Shown: in pieces, positions 17,161 through 25,306 of the stretch
Position numbering within the stretch: position 1 is the stretch's first letter
How the letters are laid out: every line of letters starts with the position of its first letter
Assembly: GCF_025515305.1 (NCBI RefSeq)
Contig: NZ_JAOPHT010000001.1
Location: 419,001-483,000, forward strand
DNA from: Roseicyclus sediminis
GTDB lineage: Bacteria > Pseudomonadota > Alphaproteobacteria > Rhodobacterales > Rhodobacteraceae
Length of the DNA: 64,000 nt
Direction: 5' to 3'
Made by a program: the position numbers and the translations under genes
The notes under the pieces: model-generated
What the model saw: the letters and a program-made list of their open reading frames with translations, nothing else
What the model was told of the DNA's origin: nothing
Databases searched by the model: none

Positions 17161-17834
17161 TTCAGGCGCCCCGCCGTCATGTGCCGCTTGCGTCCATAGC
17201 CCGGAACGCGCTCGACGATGAAACCCGCCTCGGCCAGCGCGCGGCGTACGGACCCGGCGGCAGAATAGGTCGCGCAGGTCCCTTCGGGCACGGTGTGGCG
17301 GGCCACGGATCGCAACAGGTCCGGCTCCCAGAGTTCGGGGTTCCGCGCCGGCGCGAAGCCGTCGAGAAACCAGGCATCGGCCTTGCCCTCCCAACAAGAG
17401 AGTGTGTCCCGCGCATCGCCGAAAACGATACTTAGGGTTATCCCTAAGTTATCCACAGGACCGGATCCACCCAGTGCGGAGAGGATCATCGGCGCGAAGG
17501 GTTCGGCCTCGGGAAACTGCGCCAGCGCATCGGCCGCGTCGCGCGGCGCCATCGGATAGGCCTCGAAGCTCGTGAAGCGGAGCGTGCCATCCACGCCCGC
17601 CGCCCGCCAGGCCAGCGCGGCCGCGACGAAATTCAGGCCGGTTCCGAAGCCGAGTTCCCCGATGTGGAACCCGTCGGCGAACCGCGCGGGCAGGTCGTTT
17701 CCACCAAGAAAGACATGGCGCGACTCCGACAGCCCGTCCTCCAGCGAATAGAACGGGTCGTCGAAACGGGCCGACACCGGCACGCCGCCCCGCCACTCAA
17801 GCGGATGCGCCTCGGACGACTGGTTATCGCTCAT
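17157..17834 (-). CDS. mnmD: tRNA (mnm5s2U34) methyltransferase MnmD
   Basis: 225 residues corresponding to the methyltransferase half of the bifunctional MnmC. The SAM motif is HIGELGFGTGLNFVAAALAW and the family signature is DAWFLDGFAPARNPELWEP. The N-terminus FDDPFYSLEDGLSESRHVFL is typical. It methylates nm5s2U34 to mnm5s2U34 at the tRNA wobble base. The oxidoreductase half is encoded separately and divergently at 17901. The coding sequence contains an unusual A/T-rich inverted repeat with a DnaA-box match (17431-17457). Confidence 0.92.
   Translation of the reverse strand: MSDNQSSEAHPLEWRGGVPVSARFDDPFYSLEDGLSESRHVFLGGNDLPARFADGFHIGELGFGTGLNFVAAALAWRAAGVDGTLRFTSFEAYPMAPRDAADALAQFPEAEPFAPMILSALGGSGPVDNLGITLSIVFGDARDTLSCWEGKADAWFLDGFAPARNPELWEPDLLRSVARHTVPEGTCATYSAAGSVRRALAEAGFIVERVPGYGRKRHMTAGRLK
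17431..17457. repeat. inverted repeat plus DnaA-box-like 9-mer inside mnmD
   Basis: CTTAGGG-TTAT-CCCTAAG (17431-17448) is a perfect 7-bp inverted repeat. It runs directly into TTATCCACA (17449-17457), the consensus DnaA box. On the other strand GGATAAC occurs twice. The patch is A/T-rich within a GC-rich gene and encodes LGITLS. It may be a chance consequence of codon choice. Confidence 0.4.
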
Positions 17835-17900
17835 GGGCTGGTCTAGGTCTCGGGGGCCGGTTCAATGGCGCGACCCTCTTCCAGACCGCGGGGACTTGCA

Positions 17901-18935
17901 ATGCACATCGTCGTCCGTGGCGCCGGGATCTTCGGGCTGAGCATCGCCTGGGCCTGCGTCGAGCGCGGCGAACGGGTGAGCGTCGTCGACCCCCATGGTC
18001 CCGGCGCCGGGGCCTCCGGCGGGCTCGTTGGCGCGTTGGCCCCGCATGTGCCGGAAGCCTGGAACACCAAGAAGGCGCTGCAGTTCGAGAGCCTCGCCAT
18101 GGCCGAGGGGTTCTGGGCAGGTGTCGGGGCGGCAACGGGCCTCGATCCGCTCTATGCCCGCGCAGGCCGCATCCAGCCACTCGCCGACGCCGATGCGGTG
18201 GACCGCGCGCGGGAACGCGCGGCTTCGGCGCACGACCTCTGGCAGGGGCGCTATCGCTGGGAGATTCTGCCGGCCGACACCTTCCCCGGCCTTGTCGACA
18301 GCCCCACGGGCCTCGTCGTGCACGACACGCTGTCCGCCCGGCTGCATCCGCGCCAGGCGCTGGCCGCACTGGTGCGGGCGCTGGCGGCGAAAGGGGTGTC
18401 GGTGACGGCGGATGCCCCGAAGGGCGATACCGTGATCCACGCGACGGGCGTCGCCGGTCTGTGGGAGCTCAACGGCATCGCGGGCAACCGCATCGTCGGC
18501 GCGGGCGTGAAGGGGCAGGCGGCGACGCTCGCCCGCGACCTCGGCCCCGTGCCGCAGGTCTACGCCGACGGGCTCCACATCGTGCCACATGGCGATGGGA
18601 CCGTGGCCATCGGCTCCACCTCCGAGCGGGAATGGGACGATCCCGCCAGCACCGACGAGAAACTCGACGAGGTGATCGCCGCCGCGCGCGCAGCTTGCCC
18701 CGCCTTGCGCGACGCCCCCGTGATCGAACGATGGGCGGGCCTGCGGCCGCGCGCCCGCTCCCGCGCGCCGATGCTGGGCCGCCACCCTCTCCATGACGGC
18801 GAATTCATCGCCAATGGCGGCTTCAAGATCGGCTTCGGGATGGCGCCACTCGTGGCGAAGCTCATGGCCGATCTCGTGATCGCCGGCATCGATGCGATCC
18901 CGCCCGAGTTCCGGCCGGAGGCAAGCCTCGCCTAA
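17901..18935 (+). CDS. FAD-dependent oxidoreductase, probable separate MnmC2 (cmnm5s2U34 oxidoreductase)
   Basis: 344 residues of the DAO family. The N-terminal FAD motif is VVRGAGIFGLSIAWACVERG. The C-terminal part has WAGLRPRARSRAPMLG and NGGFKIGFGMAPLVAKLMAD. Its divergent position, 66 bases from mnmD, suggests that it supplies the activity that removes the carboxymethyl group before MnmD acts, i.e. MnmC split into two genes. That assignment is from context; glycine-oxidase-like enzymes share the fold. ATG 17901 is chosen over 17865 because the Rossmann strand begins right there. Confidence 0.72.
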   Translation: MHIVVRGAGIFGLSIAWACVERGERVSVVDPHGPGAGASGGLVGALAPHVPEAWNTKKALQFESLAMAEGFWAGVGAATGLDPLYARAGRIQPLADADAVDRARERAASAHDLWQGRYRWEILPADTFPGLVDSPTGLVVHDTLSARLHPRQALAALVRALAAKGVSVTADAPKGDTVIHATGVAGLWELNGIAGNRIVGAGVKGQAATLARDLGPVPQVYADGLHIVPHGDGTVAIGSTSEREWDDPASTDEKLDEVIAAARAACPALRDAPVIERWAGLRPRARSRAPMLGRHPLHDGEFIANGGFKIGFGMAPLVAKLMADLVIAGIDAIPPEFRPEASLA

Positions 18936-19474
18936 AGCTTCGCGGCCGCGCGCAGATCCGCCATGAGCTCTTGCAGCGCGGCGAGGTTGCGGTCGTTGAT
19001 CAGACGCCCTTCCGCGTCGAATTGCTCCGACGCGAGGCCGACCAGAACCTCGGGCCCCGGAAGGACATTGGCCCGGAACGGCATCATGCACAGCCGGAGC
19101 GAGAACTGCGTCCGCTCGCCCCCGGCGCGCCCGCCTGCCGCCGACATGATCGCCACCGGCTTGCCGCGCCACGGCCCGCCCTTCGTCCGGCTGACCCAGT
19201 CGAGCGCGTTCTTCAGAACACCGGACAGCGCCTTGTTGTATTCCGGCCCGGCGATCACGACGGCATCGGCCGACGCGATCTGATCGGCCAGCATCTGCAC
19301 CGCGGCGGGAATACCCTCCGCGTCCTCGAGGTCGCCATCATAGAGCGGCAGGCGCAGATCGGCATCCACGAACTCCGCCGGATCGAAGAGCCGCGCGGCC
19401 TCCAGCATCAGCTTGCGGTTGTAGGACCCCTTCCGCAGCGAGCCGCGGATCCCAAGTAGCCTTCCGCTCGACAT
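18932..19474 (-). CDS. NADPH-dependent FMN reductase (flavodoxin-like, ChrR/YieF type)
   Basis: 180 residues. The phosphate loop of the FMN site is GIRGSLRKGSYNRKLM, and VIAGPEYNKALSGVLKNALDWVS is the characteristic second motif. Members reduce FMN, quinones or chromate with NAD(P)H. ATG 19474 is preceded in frame by GTG 19477, and AGGAGG at a suitable distance fits either. The stop overlaps the last bases of the convergent oxidoreductase gene. Confidence 0.87.
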   Translation of the reverse strand: MSSGRLLGIRGSLRKGSYNRKLMLEAARLFDPAEFVDADLRLPLYDGDLEDAEGIPAAVQMLADQIASADAVVIAGPEYNKALSGVLKNALDWVSRTKGGPWRGKPVAIMSAAGGRAGGERTQFSLRLCMMPFRANVLPGPEVLVGLASEQFDAEGRLINDRNLAALQELMADLRAAAKL

Positions 19475-19527
19475 CACCCCTGCCTCCTGACAAAAACCTT
19501 TTCGCGGATTTAAGGCGGGAGGCGGCG

Positions 19528-21150
19528 GTGACCATCAAACACGGCGGAAAAATCCTGGCCGACAGGCTGGCGCTGCACGGGGTGGACCGGGTCTTCTCGG
19601 TGCCGGGCGAAAGCTTCCTCGCCGCGCTGGACGGGCTTTTCGACCACGACATCCAGAACGTCGTCTGCCGGCAGGAAGGCGGCGCCGCGATGATGGCCGA
19701 GGCCGATGCCAAGCTGACCGGGCGACCCGGCGTGCTGTTCGTCACGCGCGGTCCGGGGGCGACGAATGCAAGTTCCGGCCTCCACGTCGCCATGCACGAC
19801 GCGACACCCTTGGTCGTCTTCGTCGGGCAGGTGCCGCTGCGCCACCGCGACCGGGACGCGTTCCAGGAGGTGGACTACCGCGCGTTCTTCGGGCCGCTGG
19901 TGAAGTGGGTGGCCGAGGTCGAGCGCACCGATCGCCTCGCCGAGTACATCGACCGGGCATTCCTGATGGCGCAGAGCGGGCGGCCGGGGCCGGTGGTTGT
20001 GGCGCTGCCCGAGGACGTGCTGTCGGACGAGACCGAGGCGCCCGGCGAGATCGTCGCGCAGCCCGCCGGGACCGGCGTGGACGACGACGCCATCGCGCGG
20101 ATTACGGCGATCATGCAGGTGGCGGAGCGGCCCATGATCCTGCTCGGCGGCTCCCGGTGGGGAAGCGAAGACGCCATGCGGGCCGGTGACTTAGCCAAGC
20201 GCCTCGGCGCGCCGCTCGCGGTGACCTTCCGGCGGCAGGATTACGTGGACAACGACCACCCCAACTACGCCGGGGACCTTGGCGTGGGGATGAACCCGGC
20301 GCTGGGAAAACGCCTGTCGCAGGCCGACGCGATCCTCCTTTTGGGCGCGGAACTGAACGACATCACGACGCGCGAATTCGAACTGCTCGACCGCGATGCG
20401 CCGCCGACGATCGTGCAGGTCTCGTCCGATCCCGACGGCGCTTCGCGAGTCTATCCCGCGCACTTCGCGCTGGCCGCCGACCCGCGCAAGGTGCTGGCGC
20501 GCCTTGTCGCCGCCCTGCCGGACACCGCGGCCCCCGACCGGGGCGCATTGGCCGCACGGGCCGACTACGAGGCATGGCAGACACCGCAGGAAACCCCCGG
20601 CGGGGTGAAGCTGGAACAGGTGATCCTGTGGCTGCGCGACAACGCGGACCCCGAGACCATTGTCACCAATGGCGCGGGGAACTACGCTGCCTTTCTCCAC
20701 CGCTACTACCGGTTCCGCCGCAAGGGGACGCAGCTTGCTCCGACCTCCGGCTCCATGGGCTATGGTCTGCCCGCAGCCGTCGCCGCGAAGCTGCGTCACC
20801 CGGAGCGGACCGTCGTCTGCCTCGCCGGGGACGGCTGCCTGCAAATGACGATGCAGGAGCTTTCGACGGCCCGGCAGCACGGCGCGGACATCATCGTCGT
20901 CATCGCCAACAACGGGCGCTACGGCACGATCCGGATGCACCAGGAGAACCACTATCCCGGCCGCGTCTCGGGGACCGAGTTGTTCAACCCGGACTACGTG
21001 CAGCTTGCCTCGGCCTATGGCGGCACCGGGCACCGGGTGACGGAGACCGCGCAGTTCGCCGAGGCCTTCGGGACGGCCCGGAAGGGCGGCCTCCACCTGA
21101 TCGAGTTGGTGCTCGATCCGCGGATGCTCAGCACCACCAAGTCGCTCTGA
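19528..21150 (+). CDS. thiamine-diphosphate-dependent enzyme, acetolactate-synthase-like large subunit
   Basis: 540 residues with the three-domain layout of this family: Pyr (1-170), central (about 185-320) and PP (about 360-540). The catalytic Glu is in VCRQEGGAAMMAEADA. The diphosphate/Mg motif begins CLAGDGCLQMTMQELSTA and ends IVVIANNGRYG. A GTG start at 19528 has a GGAGG-like site. There is no small regulatory subunit next to it and the protein is shorter than IlvB. It may be a catabolic decarboxylase or lyase rather than the biosynthetic enzyme. Confidence 0.8.
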   Translation: MTIKHGGKILADRLALHGVDRVFSVPGESFLAALDGLFDHDIQNVVCRQEGGAAMMAEADAKLTGRPGVLFVTRGPGATNASSGLHVAMHDATPLVVFVGQVPLRHRDRDAFQEVDYRAFFGPLVKWVAEVERTDRLAEYIDRAFLMAQSGRPGPVVVALPEDVLSDETEAPGEIVAQPAGTGVDDDAIARITAIMQVAERPMILLGGSRWGSEDAMRAGDLAKRLGAPLAVTFRRQDYVDNDHPNYAGDLGVGMNPALGKRLSQADAILLLGAELNDITTREFELLDRDAPPTIVQVSSDPDGASRVYPAHFALAADPRKVLARLVAALPDTAAPDRGALAARADYEAWQTPQETPGGVKLEQVILWLRDNADPETIVTNGAGNYAAFLHRYYRFRRKGTQLAPTSGSMGYGLPAAVAAKLRHPERTVVCLAGDGCLQMTMQELSTARQHGADIIVVIANNGRYGTIRMHQENHYPGRVSGTELFNPDYVQLASAYGGTGHRVTETAQFAEAFGTARKGGLHLIELVLDPRMLSTTKSL

Positions 21151-21160
21151 GCCCTTCCGT

Positions 21161-22291
21161 TCAGTCGCGGTAGCCGACCAGCGCGACCTCGCCCGACGCA
21201 AGGTCGATCACGTAACTGCGCCGTGCGTCCGGATCGTTTTCGGGCCAGGACCCGCGGGTCTGGAGCAGGACGACGTCGCCATCCACCGCGACCGGGCCAA
21301 GCGGAGGCGGCCGCGTGTTGCCCACGTCGTAGAGATCTGAAAGGCCCGGAAAGTCGTCGACCTGCCGTTCGACCTCCAGCACCGTCCGCGCCTCCTGCGA
21401 AGGATCGAGGATCGCGATGGCAAGCCGGTCCGTGCCCCAGTTGCGCCCGAACACGATCAGCCTGTCGCGCACCGGGTCGTAAAGCATGCCGTCGGCGTCC
21501 CAACCGTCCATGCTGCGCAGGACGCTCCAGCGTCCCGTCTCGGGGTCGAGCGCATAGAGAAAACCCTCGCCCCCGACCGTAATGCCGTAGAACAGGCCGC
21601 GCCGCGTGTCGATCGCGGCGCCGGTCGGCGACCCGATCTCCGGCACGTCGAGCGTCACGTCGAATCGACGGACCGCGCCGCCCTCGGTCAGCGCGAATCC
21701 CTCGTCGTCGAAAATCAGCTCCTCCCCTTTCCGCGCGTCCATCGCCGCACGCAGCGCCGGGGTCAGCCGTTCGGGACGGACAGCGTCGGCGAGGTAGTCG
21801 AGCCGCATCGCCGGGATCGGCCCCGAAGCCGGATCGATGGCGAAGCCCTGTTCGGGCGCGCGATAGGACGCCGTGACGCTTGTCAGCGGCGGCAGGTCCG
21901 TCCGGGTGGCGAGATGCGTCACGAGTTCGCGGAAGGGCCGGCCATCGACGTTGCGGGGGTCGGGCATGTCCGGGTCACGGCGCAAGACTTCGGTTGGCGC
22001 GCCATTCACGAGAACCTCGGAACGTTCCGGCCGATACCCCGCGAGGACGATCTCGCGCAGCACGGTCGCGGGCGACACGTCGACGAACCAGCGGACCGGC
22101 CCGTAATCGGCGAGGATCAGGGTGACCTCCGCACCGGGGCGGTCGACCCGCAGCCGCGCCTCGGGGCCGTGGATGCGCGCGCCGGTCCGTTCGTTGCCCT
22201 CGTAGATGCCGACGTAGTGCGTTTCGGGCTCCGCCGAGGCAACGGCCGGGGCGAGAAACGACAGGACAATGGCCAGGATGGAACGGCGCAT
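21161..22291 (-). CDS. exported protein of unknown function, possibly beta-propeller-like C-terminal half
   Basis: 376 residues. A signal peptide is clear (MRRSILAIVLSFLAPAVASA). Residues about 22-150 form a beta-rich domain (HYVGIYEGNERTGARIHGPE, LADYGPVRWFVDVSPATVL). After about 210 come repeated strands resembling propeller blades (GLFYGITVGGEGFLYALDPE, DGMLYDPVRDRLIVFGRNWG). No catalytic motif is recognised. It is convergent with the TPP-enzyme gene, ten bases apart. Confidence 0.7.
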   Translation of the reverse strand: MRRSILAIVLSFLAPAVASAEPETHYVGIYEGNERTGARIHGPEARLRVDRPGAEVTLILADYGPVRWFVDVSPATVLREIVLAGYRPERSEVLVNGAPTEVLRRDPDMPDPRNVDGRPFRELVTHLATRTDLPPLTSVTASYRAPEQGFAIDPASGPIPAMRLDYLADAVRPERLTPALRAAMDARKGEELIFDDEGFALTEGGAVRRFDVTLDVPEIGSPTGAAIDTRRGLFYGITVGGEGFLYALDPETGRWSVLRSMDGWDADGMLYDPVRDRLIVFGRNWGTDRLAIAILDPSQEARTVLEVERQVDDFPGLSDLYDVGNTRPPPLGPVAVDGDVVLLQTRGSWPENDPDARRSYVIDLASGEVALVGYRD

Positions 22292-22439
22292 GGCGGCCTC
22301 CTTTGAACGCGTACGACAGCGGGAGGGTGTATCTGCGCAACTTGGCGGGAAGACGGCAGGCGCGGGGCACGCGCGGCGGCCCGTCGACACGTCGCGGAGA
22401 CTTGGATTCCGCGCGACGGCATTGTATCTGCGCGGCGTG

Positions 22440-22526
22440 ATGAACGGGATTTTCGACATCTGCGATCGGGATCGCCTGCCCTGGCGGTTCTTCGGGGCGC
22501 GACTGTCCCGCCTCGGCGGGCGGTAG
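22440..22526 (+). CDS. possible 28-residue ORF ahead of leuC
   Basis: ATG 22440 to TAG 22526, product beginning MNGIFDICDRDRLPWRFFGA. It lies in the 291-base interval between the divergent secreted-protein gene and leuC and is the only plausible short ORF there. It is rich in Arg and aromatic residues but not in Leu, so a leucine attenuator peptide is unlikely. No clear Shine-Dalgarno sequence precedes it. A short hairpin (GGTGCC-GAC-GGCACC) follows at about 22531-22545 without a T-run. Coding status is uncertain. Confidence 0.3.
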   Translation: MNGIFDICDRDRLPWRFFGARLSRLGGR

Positions 22527-22582
22527 GCCGGTGCCGACGGCACCACGCGGATCGCCCACGAGACCCCGAAGGATAACCTGAC

Positions 22583-23989
22583 ATGACCGGCAAGACACTC
22601 TACGACAAGATCTGGGACGCACACCTCGTCCACGCGGCCGAGGACGGCACCAGCCTTCTCTACATAGACCGCCACCTCGTCCACGAGGTCACGAGTCCGC
22701 AGGCCTTCGAAGGGCTTCGCATGGCCGGGCGGTCGGTTCGCGCGCCCGACAAGACGATCGCGGTTCCGGACCACAACGTGCCGACCACGGCAGGCCGCGA
22801 GAATCCTGAGAACATGACCGAGGACAGCCGCATCCAGGTGGCGGCCCTCGACAAGAACGCGCGGGATTTCGGCATCCACTACTACCCGGTCTCCGACGTC
22901 CGGCAGGGCATCGTCCACATCGTCGGGCCCGAACAGGGCTGGACGCTGCCCGGCATGACCGTGGTCTGCGGCGACAGCCATACCGCGACCCATGGCGCCT
23001 TCGGCGCGCTGGCGCATGGCATCGGCACGTCCGAGGTGGAGCACGTGCTGGCCACCCAGACGCTGATCCAGAAGAAGTCGAAGAACATGAAGGTGGAGAT
23101 CACCGGGAAGCTCGGCCCCGGCGTTACCGCCAAGGACATCACCCTTTCCGTCATCGGCCATACCGGCACGGCGGGCGGCACCGGTTACGTCATCGAGTAT
23201 TGCGGCGAGGCGATCCGCTCGCTCTCCATGGAGGGGCGGATGACCGTCTGCAACATGGCGATCGAGGGTGGCGCGCGCGCGGGCCTGATCGCGCCGGACG
23301 AGACTACGTTCGACTACGTCAAGGGCCGCCCCCACGCGCCGAAAGGTGCGCAGTGGGAGGCCGCGTTGGCCTGGTGGAAGACGCTCTATTCCGACGATGA
23401 CGCCCATTGGGACAAGGTCGTCACGATCCGGGGCGAGGACATCGCGCCGGTGGTGACCTGGGGCACCTCGCCCGAGGATGTTCTGCCGATCACCGCGACC
23501 GTCCCCGCACCCGAGGATTTCGCTGGCGGCAAGGTCTCGGCGGCGAAACGGTCGCTGGAGTACATGGGCCTCCTGCCCGGCACGCCGCTGAAGGACATCG
23601 AGATCGACACGGTCTTCATCGGCTCCTGCACCAACGGGCGGATCGAGGACCTTCGGGCCGCCGCCGCGATCCTAAAGGGCAAGAAGATCAAGGACGGCAT
23701 CCGCGCCATGGTCGTCCCCGGCTCGGGCCTCGTGCGCGCCCAGGCCGAGGAGGAGGGGCTCGCCGACATCTTCAAGGAAGCCGGCTTCGAATGGCGGCTC
23801 GCAGGCTGTTCCATGTGCCTTGCGATGAACCCCGACCAGCTGAGCCCCGGGGAACGCTGCGCGGCGACGTCGAACCGGAACTTCGAGGGCCGGCAGGGAC
23901 GCGGCGGACGCACCCACCTGATGAGCCCGGCCATGGCCGCCGCCGCCGCGGTGACGGGCCGGCTCACCGACGTGCGCGAGATGATGTGA
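22583..23989 (+). CDS. leuC: 3-isopropylmalate dehydratase large subunit
   Basis: 468 residues of the aconitase superfamily. The cysteines for the [4Fe-4S] cluster are in [13 protein letters not shown] and [36 protein letters not shown] and [20 protein letters not shown] are further hallmarks. With LeuD it isomerises 2- to 3-isopropylmalate in leucine synthesis. In many bacteria leuC and leuD are adjacent; here 3.4 kb with three unrelated genes and a hairpin cluster separate them. Confidence 0.97.
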   Translation: MTGKTLYDKIWDAHLVHAAEDGTSLLYIDRHLVHEVTSPQAFEGLRMAGRSVRAPDKTIAVPDHNVPTTAGRENPENMTEDSRIQVAALDKNARDFGIHYYPVSDVRQGIVHIVGPEQGWTLPGMTVVCGDSHTATHGAFGALAHGIGTSEVEHVLATQTLIQKKSKNMKVEITGKLGPGVTAKDITLSVIGHTGTAGGTGYVIEYCGEAIRSLSMEGRMTVCNMAIEGGARAGLIAPDETTFDYVKGRPHAPKGAQWEAALAWWKTLYSDDDAHWDKVVTIRGEDIAPVVTWGTSPEDVLPITATVPAPEDFAGGKVSAAKRSLEYMGLLPGTPLKDIEIDTVFIGSCTNGRIEDLRAAAAILKGKKIKDGIRAMVVPGSGLVRAQAEEEGLADIFKEAGFEWRLAGCSMCLAMNPDQLSPGERCAATSNRNFEGRQGRGGRTHLMSPAMAAAAAVTGRLTDVREMM

Positions 23990-23994
23990 CCCGC

Positions 23995-24087
23995 GTGGCC
24001 AGGCTTTTTCAAAAGCCTGGCCACGCCCTTCCAAGGGCGTTGCCAGTCCCTTGCAAGGGACTGGCCCGGAGTTTTGCAAAACTCCGG
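23995..24087. repeat. cluster of four consecutive perfect hairpins
   Basis: Four palindromes lie end to end between leuC and the convergent MFS gene. Stem 1 is 14 bp (23995-24008 with 24011-24024). Stem 2 is 8 bp (24023-24030 with 24033-24040). Stem 3 is 11 bp (24042-24052 with 24055-24065). Stem 4 is 10 bp (24066-24075 with 24078-24087). Each has a two-base centre, so real loops are slightly larger. Stems 2-4 share a C/T-to-A/G style. This looks like a dispersed palindromic repeat family doubling as a bidirectional terminator; dispersal is inferred. Confidence 0.85.
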
Positions 24088-24091
24088 CCGC

Positions 24092-25294
24092 TCAGCGCAG
24101 CAGCTTGCGCGCCACCGGGACCATTGCGACGCTGAGCGCCAGGCACCAGAGGCCCATCGCAAGACCCTGCTGGGGGAAATCGAGGCCGCGGTCGATCAGG
24201 ACGCCGGTGATCCCCGGCCCGATCGCCGTCGACAGCACCATGAGCGCGGTGGCCATGGACCGCACCGCCCCGAGGTGCCGTGTTCCGTAGACCGCCGGCA
24301 AGAGCGTGCCCCAGGTGGTACCCGCCATCCCCTGCGTGATGCCGGTGACGCCCAGCGCGGCGATCCAGCCCAGAGGAGTCTCCGCCGCGCCGATCAGGAT
24401 GATCCCCGCCGCCATCGGCAGAACCATCACGGGCAGGATCCGCGCCGGCCCGAAGCGGTCGGCCGCCCATCCCGCGAGAAAGGCGGTCGAGACCGTGGCG
24501 GCGGCGTAGGCCGGATACCCCGGCGCCATGGCCTGCAGGGTCCAGCCCTTCACCTCCGAGACATGGACCTGGTGAAAGAAGATCACCGTGCCGATGAACC
24601 CCGGCGTCAGCAGGAGCGGGATCAGCGCCCAGAACAACCAGTGGCGCAGCACCTCCGCCCGGCCCCAGTGGCGACCATCCATGCCCGGGGCGCCTTCGCC
24701 GCCGGCGGATCCCTGCGGCGCGCGGTTCCGCGCCAGCAAAACGAGCAGCGCCGGCAGGATCGCCAGCGCGATCACCGCGGCCACCACCCCCCAGGAGGCG
24801 CGCCAGCCGATCGCCGCCATCAGCAGGACCGCCGGCAGCGGCAGGAGCACCTCGCCCAGCGGGTAGCCGAGGTTGGTCAGCGCGATCGCCCTGCCCCGGG
24901 TCGCCACGAACCAGCGCGCCATGGCCGTCATCTTGATATGGCTGAACATGCCCTGCCCGCAGAACCGCAGGAGGAACACCGAGATCCCGAGGGTCCAGAT
25001 CGACGTCCCGAGCGCCATCAGCGCCGCGGCGCCCGCGAAGGCCGCGGCGACCAAGGGGGCCAGCCGGGACAGCGGGACCGTGTCCGCCCATGATCCCCGT
25101 CCGAGCAGAAGCGCCGCCGATCCGAGTGTGGCGAGCGTGTAGAGGAGGCCCCAGTCCCCGTCGCTCAGCCCGTATTCGGCCCGGATCTCGCCGGCAAAGA
25201 GGGAAATGAAATACGTCTGCCCGAAGGACGAGCCGAACGCGAGAAGCAGGCCCGTGGCGAGCCATCGCCGGTTCTCGGCCAGAAAGCGGAACAT
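24092..25294 (-). CDS. MFS transporter
   Basis: 400 residues with twelve predicted membrane helices. The loop after helix 2 reads GRGSWADTVPLSRL and the equivalent loop in the second half is GWAADRFGPARILP, both of the G-x-x-x-D-R type seen in MFS carriers. Helix 4-5 carries RFCGQGMFSHIKMTAMARWF, which resembles monocarboxylate/oxalate-type carriers, but the substrate is not known. It ends five bases from the hairpin cluster and starts 12 bases after the HupE-like gene stop on the same strand, so the two are probably co-transcribed. Confidence 0.83.
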   Translation of the reverse strand: MFRFLAENRRWLATGLLLAFGSSFGQTYFISLFAGEIRAEYGLSDGDWGLLYTLATLGSAALLLGRGSWADTVPLSRLAPLVAAAFAGAAALMALGTSIWTLGISVFLLRFCGQGMFSHIKMTAMARWFVATRGRAIALTNLGYPLGEVLLPLPAVLLMAAIGWRASWGVVAAVIALAILPALLVLLARNRAPQGSAGGEGAPGMDGRHWGRAEVLRHWLFWALIPLLLTPGFIGTVIFFHQVHVSEVKGWTLQAMAPGYPAYAAATVSTAFLAGWAADRFGPARILPVMVLPMAAGIILIGAAETPLGWIAALGVTGITQGMAGTTWGTLLPAVYGTRHLGAVRSMATALMVLSTAIGPGITGVLIDRGLDFPQQGLAMGLWCLALSVAMVPVARKLLR

Positions 25295-25306
25295 GTCGGA
25301 ATGCCG

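Noticed and set aside
17431-17448. Resemblance of TAGGGATAAC to half of a homing-endonuclease (I-SceI) site
   Set aside because: Only ten bases match and no intron or homing gene is present; explained by the inverted repeat.
22292-23407. Upstream extension of the exported-protein frame into leuC
   Set aside because: The signal peptide at 22291 marks the start; the extension is antisense to leuC.
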